Shown here: in pieces, positions 40,677-49,600 of the stretch | Position numbering within the stretch: the stretch's first letter is position 1 | Layout of the letters: every line of letters begins with the position of its first letter | NCBI GenBank assembly: GCA_036850595.1 | Contig: CM072148.1 | Span: 7,801,118 to 7,865,117 of the forward strand | Direction of reading: 5' to 3' | DNA from: Rhyacichthys aspro | Taxonomy: Eukaryota; Chordata; Actinopteri; Gobiiformes; Rhyacichthyidae | Length of the DNA: 64,000 bases | Program-made: the position numbers and the translations under genes | Notes under the pieces: generated by a model | Database searches by the model: none | What the model saw: only the letters and a program-made list of their open reading frames with translations | What the model was told of the DNA's origin: nothing

Positions 40677-43600
40677 CGTGTGTGTGTGTGTGTGTGATTG
40701 AATGTGGAGGGCACCGGTCAGCTGGAATGCAAAGGTCTTTCTTGACTCTGACTTTTGACCCCTGGGTTCATTAAGTGACCTCTATAACCTGACCTGGTTT
40801 AATACACATTCTCCAAGAGCAAATCTTAAGAAGATAACAACAGCCTTTAATAAAATATAAAAGTATGCAAAATAGAAATAAAAGCGAAGATTCTTTTTAT
40901 TAACTTGAAAAATGGTCCTCTTGCCTTAAGCTTCTCAAATATCAAGTAAATTGTCATGCTTTCTGAGACAAGTCTGGTGAGCACAATGGTTGCTTGTATG
41001 GATGGTTTGTTGTTGCTCAGCAGTTGGCTGATTAACGCCGGATAAAGTGTTGTCTTGGTCCCAATCTGTCTCCCCCAGATTTCAGAAGTCTGTGTGGCTC
41101 AACCATCTGTGCATACTAACTTTATCTGAACATCCACATTTCTTCCTCCCTGTGGCTCATGTGTGTTTGACCAAATGCGTGAACATGACTTAAACATCTC
41201 AAGTGATTGGGGATAATGTGAAAGGAAAACAATATTTAATCATTTCATGGGTTACGTCCTAGACGTAAATTGGGTGAAATACCTTCTGAGGACAAATAGC
41301 TTTACAATTTATTGCTTGATAATGACCCAAAAGACACAAGGGAGTATCCCCTCAGAGACAATCCACATTAGTAAATCACTTGTACAAACAGAACAACAGG
41401 AGTGGGTTGAAACCAGAGATGGATTTATGCCCACAGCTGGTTCACTTCAGGTGTTACTTCGTCGCTTAGTTCCAAAGGCCTGCTTATATCAGGGATTTAC
41501 TGTAGATGCTGCTGCTTACATTTGATTTATTGCACCTTTTGATATTGTATTACTTGCATTTTTTTTTGTTCAGTGCATTCAGACTGGAGCTGGATTAAGC
41601 TCTTATGCATGGTCCTCACTTCTCTGCACAGTGACCTCTTGTTTAGTTTTCTGATTTGACCTAGTCTAGTCTAGTTACATAAAACCTAATCAAGCTATGA
41701 ACGTAGTGTGGCTTAGATTAGATAGGCTGGATTAGTTTAGATGGAGGCTCAAATCTGTGCCTCTGCAAATGTAGCTGTGTTAGTTCTGCCAAAAAATGTC
41801 TATAAGTCTGCTACAAGCAACCCTAAACAAGAAAAGCAGTAGAGAAGAGGGAGATAATAGATCTAAAATTTTGTTTTTAATTGTATTTACTAGTGTATAC
41901 TGTAACGGCCGTGTGTGAAAAATGATCACTACGAAAAATATCCACAATATGGGAGGTCTGAAAGGCTTCATACCTTGTATTAACAGGACATTTTAGTTCA
42001 GGAGTTTGTGCCCTTCCTATTGTGCAAACACCACGAGACCCTTCAAATGACCCATGAAGTCATTTAGACACATTGTAAATCTCGCTTTTAAAGTGTGCTG
42101 TGTTTTTTCTCATAATAACAATTACAATTGAATAAATGTGAGTGTAACATCTAACAGGAATGTGAATGAATGGGTACCAGTGAGTACCAGTGTTTGCATT
42201 GCACCACGGTCACATATTTTCACAGTGTTTTTGTGCAATCCCCCCGGCATGCCACAGCGCAGGTTCTCCCAGTGTGGGGTAGTCCAGGCCATGTCAGGTG
42301 TTCACTGGGGAGCACACAAGTATCAGCTGCCTCATTTACTGCCACTAATTTACTGGAAATGGCTTGTTCAGGGGCACAGGGGGTATGGTATGTGTTTGCT
42401 TAACACAAATGCTTTTCTCTGTGTGTGTCTGGGAGTGCTTAGTGGTATTTTTTCGATAACATAAAGTTAACTTATAGCATAGTGAAACTTACTGGGGGAG
42501 CTGATATAGAGCTGGTATATATAACACTGGTTCACTACACATACAGAGTAGAATAACTATTATTTCAGCTGTTTTTTGTTTAGTTTTTGTTTTTTTCAAT
42601 TTGCAAATTGGCCTTTCTAATGTTTTTTTTTGTCATTAAAACAATGAATGAGTCTTGTTGTTGGCTATTGATTAGGCAAGTTATTGCTGTTTTCTTTATT
42701 CTTATAATAAATTTCATATTTAAATGTTTCACCAAGAACATTACAAACATAAAACATCAGAAACATGCAGATTTTTTTTCAATGCTGAGTGCAGTGGTCA
42801 CATCTCAGCACGAATGAGTAACCACTTTTGTTTCTTTAACATTGAGTGTGACTATGTGCCTTTCTTTCTGAGCAACACACTCAAGTTACTGGCATGTAGC
42901 TATTGCACAACAAACCCTGATCAGTCTACTATGGCCCTCTCAACCACACAAGCCCCTCATCCACCAGCCCCCCGCCTGTAATGCAGCTGCAGTGTGTGAC
43001 CACCCATGGTCTGTACTGTTTTAGGATTAAGGGGCTCAGGCTAACCCAAACCTCTTTCTCCACCACTTATCGCAAATGGCTAAATTGGTGCAGATGACTC
43101 AGAGTCAGGTAAGCTGGCGGCTCCAGCACCAGTCCACAAAAGGTAACCATGTGAAGGAGGCAGGAGAGATGCTGAATGTGTGAGAGCACGTGCATGTTAT
43201 CTGAACCTCATTTCTGTGTTTTGTTTTTTTTTTGTTTTGTTTGGACTGGCTCAGACTGACTGCGCACTTCTCCATGCTCCGTCAACAATGAGTGCACGTG
43301 TGTGAGGAAACGTGGGAAACAATTTCATTTTACCCCTCTCCTTGAGCAAAAGTCCACCCCCTCTCCCCCTATACGGTCTCCACAATGTCTCTGCTCCACA
43401 TTTTAATAGTTTCCATATGTTATAGCTGGAGTGTGTCAACAAGAAATGACTTGCGTAATGGTGCATTGGAACATTTCCTGCAGAAGACACATATTAGTGT
43501 CCAGATGTTGCATTTACAGCTATTTCAATGACTGTTAACGAAAGATAGTAATCTGATATTCTCTATGGCATGTATCTTTAAAGATGTGAGTCTATTGTGA

Positions 43601-46600
43601 ATTCTCTTTTTATGAAGTTCATTAAAAGAGAATGACAGGATGCACACAGTCAAACACTGGTCTTTGTTTACAGCATCAAACCAAAGCCACAAGCTTCTGG
43701 TTTCATGCGGTGTCTGGTGGGATTTAGGACGGGGCCCCTGGAGCATAAACTGTGAAATGTTGACTAGCCCTGGAATGCATCACCAGACAAGACAATAACT
43801 CCTATCTTGACCATTAGACACTTCCTGCCAAAAGGGACCATCATCAATAACCCCTTTTTAAAATTTTCAATATAAAATATGCTAAGACAGTGATAAGGGG
43901 AAATGAGTGTCTTGTGTAAAGTTGCAAATAGACCAGTCAACACCAATTGTCACCTGTCCACACACTGACCCAGTTCAATGTGTGGCCTATGGAGTTAAAA
44001 TGGCTACAATACCAGGTTACGGATTAGCTGCTGATATTTTTGGGAAAGGGAAAGGAGATGTAGGAGACTGTTGTGTTCTACAAAAGGGTATTGTAAAAAG
44101 AAACTAGGTCAGCTGAAACTAACTTCTTGGTGTCACTACAAATGGTTTAAAGCACTTGAAGTGCAGAATAAATTGAGCAGAACCCTTGGATATACAGTAT
44201 ATTGGCTGAGGCAAACTTGACTGTGACCACACATCCTTCAGCTAGGCGCTCCAATTAAAACCCTAAAACCGCAAGTCTTAATATAAGTGTGCGCCTAAAT
44301 TGCACCTGGCTTTAAATGCATTCCTGTGTACATGTTTGAGCGTCTACAGAGTGAATCAGCGTGTGTGTGCATTTCGTTTGTTTATTCGTCATGTGATTTA
44401 TGGTGGATCATTATCAGCGGGCTGCAGGGGTGTTCCAGATGCCCATATTTTCCAGTCATCCTTAAGATTTACTGTCAACAAGTGCCATCATCCTGCAACT
44501 ATTCCCCGCACTTTTTTACTGTCTTCTTTACGTAAAGAGTGTACGCTTTGCTTCAGTGACGCAGCCGGTGCCTTGGTACCGGCTAATATTAATGAGCAAC
44601 AGATACAAAACACACAGTTAGTGATTCATTCAAAAACATCTTGTATCTGTCATGTCATATAATAAATTGACTGTTGTATACAATATTCAGTGAACAGTGA
44701 AGAAAAGCAAATATAGGTTTTGAGGCCCGCTGGCTCACCGTTGTCTTTATAGTCTCAAAGCCAAATATGTGGGTGGAATGTAAGCAAACATCATTATGCC
44801 CGCCATATAAAGTGTTGACTGTTGGGCAAGGACAGGTCGTAGAGAGAGTGGGAGCAAATGAAAGTGGTGAAGTTTTTTTTTTTTTTTTTTAGAGAATGAC
44901 ACTGACAAAGGTGTGGTTGGGATAAAGGATGTTTGGGGACTGAGAGGCTGCCAAACCGGAACCGGGAGGAAGGACAGAGCGCAGATCTGCTAGCGACCTT
45001 AGCACGCAAACCACAGTGATTCTATTGTCCCTAAACCGATAAAGCACTATCTCAGTACATAGTCAGCTGACATAGAAACATTTGTCTGTCTACATGAAAT
45101 ATCTCAGAATATGTTATATCTAAAATAGAAATGTAACCTTCATTTTAGAGAGAACGTCAAGGATGGAAAACCATTGCTTCCAGGAATCATAACAAAAAAG
45201 GTACAGACGCACCAGCAGCAGTGATGTTGTATTTGAAGTATGGTCGTCACAGAGACAGAGTACAGATCCAAACACATGGGGTTAAAGGTCACTCTGTTAT
45301 GGAATGTTGACCATGAAAGTGAGGGTTGATATTTATATATAGTGAAGGGCCTTCCCTTTCAGCATGAAACGCACGAAATGTAAGACACTAGTGTGCTAAA
45401 TTTAACAGACAGCCCTGCTCTGTGCCCTGTCGAGGAGCAGTCAGAGGGGGATTGTGAGGAGAAACGCTGGTGGGAACACTGAGCCTCGGAGGTGACTGAT
45501 ATGTTGTTTCCGACTGTAACATTCAGAGGAAGGTGGTCAGGGGTCAGCAGCCTCCACCCGCTTCTGTGGCCTGACACATCCTCCTTAGCTGCACAGCTCC
45601 GAAAATAGAGTGGGACTTATAACGAACGGGTTTCATCACACATAGCTAAAGAATACCAGTGACAATAGTAATGAGATTCATACATAAAAAATAAAAAACT
45701 CTAATCTAATTTTTTTATGATACTGGATAATTTAGCCAAATATTACTGAAGATCCCAAATGATCATAAGAGAATTAAGGAAAATTACAAGAGTGACAATA
45801 TCTGTCTAGAATCCCAATTAAAGCCACCTGCTGTAACACAACAATGCAAAAAAAACAAAACAGCAAGACACCTGCTCCACAGAATAAAGAGTATAAAGTT
45901 GAAAAAAAAAACACTCTTGGCAAAGAATAGCATTTCCACCATAAGAAAAAAAACACCTGCTGTGGCACAACATCCTCTCTTGTTGGCCCCAGATTCGATG
46001 CAAGAATAACAGCCACCTGCTGAAGGCTAACAATAGCCACAGCCCAAGCTAGCCTTGTGCCGAGAAGCAGTTCACTTGAACTCAGTGCCTTTAAGCCAAG
46101 CGGTTTGCAAACAAATGTCTGCTCATCAGTAATACCAAAGCCACATCCAGTATTACCAAAGAATTTAATCACAGTTAAAGCACATAAAGGACAACATTAT
46201 GTTTTTATAACTCATTCCTCATCTTCATTTTAAAATGTTTGTTGAGGGTTGTGTTTTCTTCCTGTATTTTGGTTGTGGCTGTGTTTATTTGTATGTGCAT
46301 GCCGCAAAACAGGTACCGCCTATAGACCAGTGACTTAACTGGGTCAAGCTAAGACAAACTTAAATCATGCTTTTACTCATATCCTGAATTATAAATATCA
46401 AAAGCATTGTAATCTGTGGTGGGAGTGTTTTTGCCTCCGGTGCTACAATGTTTAGAGCCACATTTTGTCCAGTGCGTCCCAGAAACGATGCATAAATAAA
46501 ACTGTTCCGTGAAGTGTGGTGTGTCAGACTAACTTGGTTGTTTTGAACATCTCTTCTTTGTTTACATCATGAAAAGCTTCGTGTTGTGTCACCAAAAAGA

Positions 46601-49600
46601 TCAAGTGGGTGTCATAACACTTGAAAGTTTGAAAGGGACTCAACAGTCCTCAACAACTATTAACAAGACAGAGGCTCTTGAGGAAGCCATCGTCTCTTTG
46701 GCCTGGATCCATCACTCCTAAGGGACCCCACTGTAAAAATGTACCTCTAAAATAAGACTTGATGGCTCTATGGCTCCAGACGACTCAACCCACAGCAAAG
46801 GCATACAGTTTTACCTGAGAGGCAGTGAAACAGTTGTGACATGCTTTGAGACTATGCAATGTCAACAAGCACGTGCAAGAGATAATTCTGGAATGACAGA
46901 TGTCCTTTTCCGGGAATCGTGATGTTTCCACAGGTTTGCAAGGTTTTGTTCTAGCTAGATAAGAGAACTATAACAGAAACAACCTGTACAGCATTTTTGG
47001 GGTTATGCTATCACTACGTCACAAGATAAACTCTTTCCAGAAAGTCAATCTCATTTCCACTTGAACAGCCTTAAGAAACCTTATGAAAACCACTGCCTTC
47101 TGGCCCTCATTCTGAAGGCTGACAAAGTCATTAAGTGAGCAAGCAAGGGTTGAAAAAGCATGTCTCACTTGAAGCATGTCCACCCTCATTCCCCCCATGT
47201 TGGCTTTTCACCTCCTAGACCCCCCGACTGACCTCTTTGTTGGGGCAAAGGGATCTAGAGCTTTGGAACCAGCTAATTATAGAGTTTTAAGGTCTGCTTG
47301 GCTGAGCCCTAAGTGATGGGGGGACATTCCTACAATTGGGAGATTAACGAGTATGTGCACTTTTGAGTGTTTGCTGTTTTCATTGAAACATCTGTAAAAA
47401 TATTAAAATTTTACTTACCCCATTTTTAGGTTTTGCTCCAAGAGCTGGAGCAGGCTCTGAAGTGCACACAGAGGAGCTGTCACTTGGCTGCGGAGAACTT
47501 TGCAGTGTTGTGGATCCTGATCTATCCAGCTCCTGCACCAAAAGTGGAAATATGTTGTTTATATATATATCAGTGGCTTAAATTCTACATGTGGAGTGTA
47601 ATATGATCATTATCACCGCCATCTATAAAACACCAGAGAGAAACACAAATGACACAGTAAAAGGTTGTACCAGGATTTGTCGTCGGTGGAGGGTGGGTGT
47701 GCTGCCCATTGAGGAAGTAGCACTGAGGGCATTCTCAATTTCTTGATCCAGCTGGTCCAGCTTCATTAGCAGCAGCACCATCGAGTCCAGACGGGCATGT
47801 TCACGCTGGATCATTCACAAAACAAAATGTGTTACCACTATATTCTAACATATACAGACAACAGAAATACACAAATTCATCCTCAGTGACAGTTGGTATC
47901 AAAAATTTGTTTCCAGTTCATTTGGGTCAATGAACCAATTCATCAAACACATGTAATATTTCTATTATGTAAAAACATAATGGATCTATATCCAACAGCC
48001 CAGAGAGAATCAACAAGATGTTGAATCTCTCTCTTCAAATGAAAATTAATCCTACAAGCCTGCTTTACTAAGTAAACCTACTTTTATAAACATGGGACTG
48101 ACTTTGAGTTAGTTTTTTTCCTTTTTTCACAAACTTGAAAACAAGTCTCACACTGACCTCAAGTGGCTGTGAACCAGTAAGACAAGCCACGGTCCATCTT
48201 TCTGCTCTCCCACTTTAGTTGTTTTCATGGAGCTTAAGCCCTTAAGAAATAGACTTGTAAAAACACTGTGTGCTCTTTATTCCCACAGTGTGCCTTTTAC
48301 TCTGGCCCCGGGTGTGGCCCTCTGTTTTATTTCTCCCAAGAAAAATCCCAAGAAATGAGATCACATGATTGGCTCAATGGCACCAAACAAACCCTGTAAC
48401 ATTCTCCATTAACAAAGCCTGTTTTTTATGACAATGAGCTCATACAGTCATTTAGACTGTGGTCAGATGCTTATATGACAATGTCTGAAAGGTTTTGGAG
48501 CTGGATCCTCTTTTCAATGTGCTCTCTGCAGGAGATAGCTTTAGATTTTGTTGAAAGCATGTTATGTAAATAATGTGGTCTTAGTGGAATTTAGCCTGGG
48601 TGTGTTTGAATTACAACATGCGAATGAGCTTTTTGTGACTAATGCTAATATGTTTCTAATGGCATATGGATCCTAGACAGAATCTGCCGCGAAATACAAA
48701 CACTATGACTCTGGGCCTGGCCTCCAACAACATCCCAAATAATGTCTTATGACATGCACTTGCATTTATTTTCTAGTTAAAGCTCAATTAGCCTGTCAAA
48801 AACAGTTCCTGTTAGGTTTAATGGGAGAGTAAACAGACATCGAGGGCCGTGTGTAATGAAAATGTTCTTGATATTACTGCATTTATTTGAAACTAGTGGT
48901 CCTGCACATCACGTACTGACTCCTCAACAAGTTTCACAATGAAACACTGTACGCGGTAAAACAATGACATCTTTACGAGACCTCAGTGAATGAACAAAGG
49001 CATCATGCTCGGCACTGCAAGAACAACCACAGAACAGCCAAATTAAAAACAAGTGCAGTAAGTCAGAAAGCAATGTTTTCAGGGCATTCTAGCGGTTTAG
49101 ACTTCACTTAAGGTTCCTTTCTTGCTTTCCCATCTCTTGAGGTTTCTGTTACATTCCTCTCAACATCCTGTTTTTTTTACATGGGAGACAGTTCTCACAC
49201 TGTGTGAACTCCAAGACCCCTCCTTCCTCTTTCCTTGCCTTTTTCAACCCCCCGCTCACATTTTGTGGCCTACAATCCTGTGCATGCCCTTTTCTGTGCT
49301 AAACCCAATATAAATGATATCCTGTTGACACACTCTTTTGGATCTCTATCAATGACAGAGGCAGACAAGACTTCATGTAATATGGACAAACATGTCAAGA
49401 AAAAAAGGTACAGCACTGAGATAAAGGTGTTGCCTGGTCGTCTGCTGTTAAGATAAATGACAGTTGAGCAAATTGGACCCTGAGGTCAGGATAAGGCCTT
49501 GTTGATAAAACAAATAAACAAAGCAGCAAAGCCCAATATCAGGTTAATCTGCAGCCATCATGTAAATCAGATGGATCTCAGTTCACTATCACTGGCTTTG

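Larger units (their letters stand above)
40698..47418. other. dlc1 intron (about 6.7 kb)
   Basis: Contains a CTAGT run near 41.66 kb, a T homopolymer at 44.87 kb and a diverged CACCTGCTGT repeat block at 45.8-46.0 kb. No gene is recognised. Confidence 0.55.

Noticed and set aside
40621..40697. CRISPR-like or satellite array
   Set aside because: It is a simple dinucleotide microsatellite, with no repeat-spacer structure. Nothing in the window resembles a CRISPR array or bacterial operon.
45774..46172. 132-codon minus-strand open frame with repeated QQV words
   Set aside because: The repeated residues come from the CACCTGCTG DNA repeat and poly-T tracts; it is not a plausible protein.
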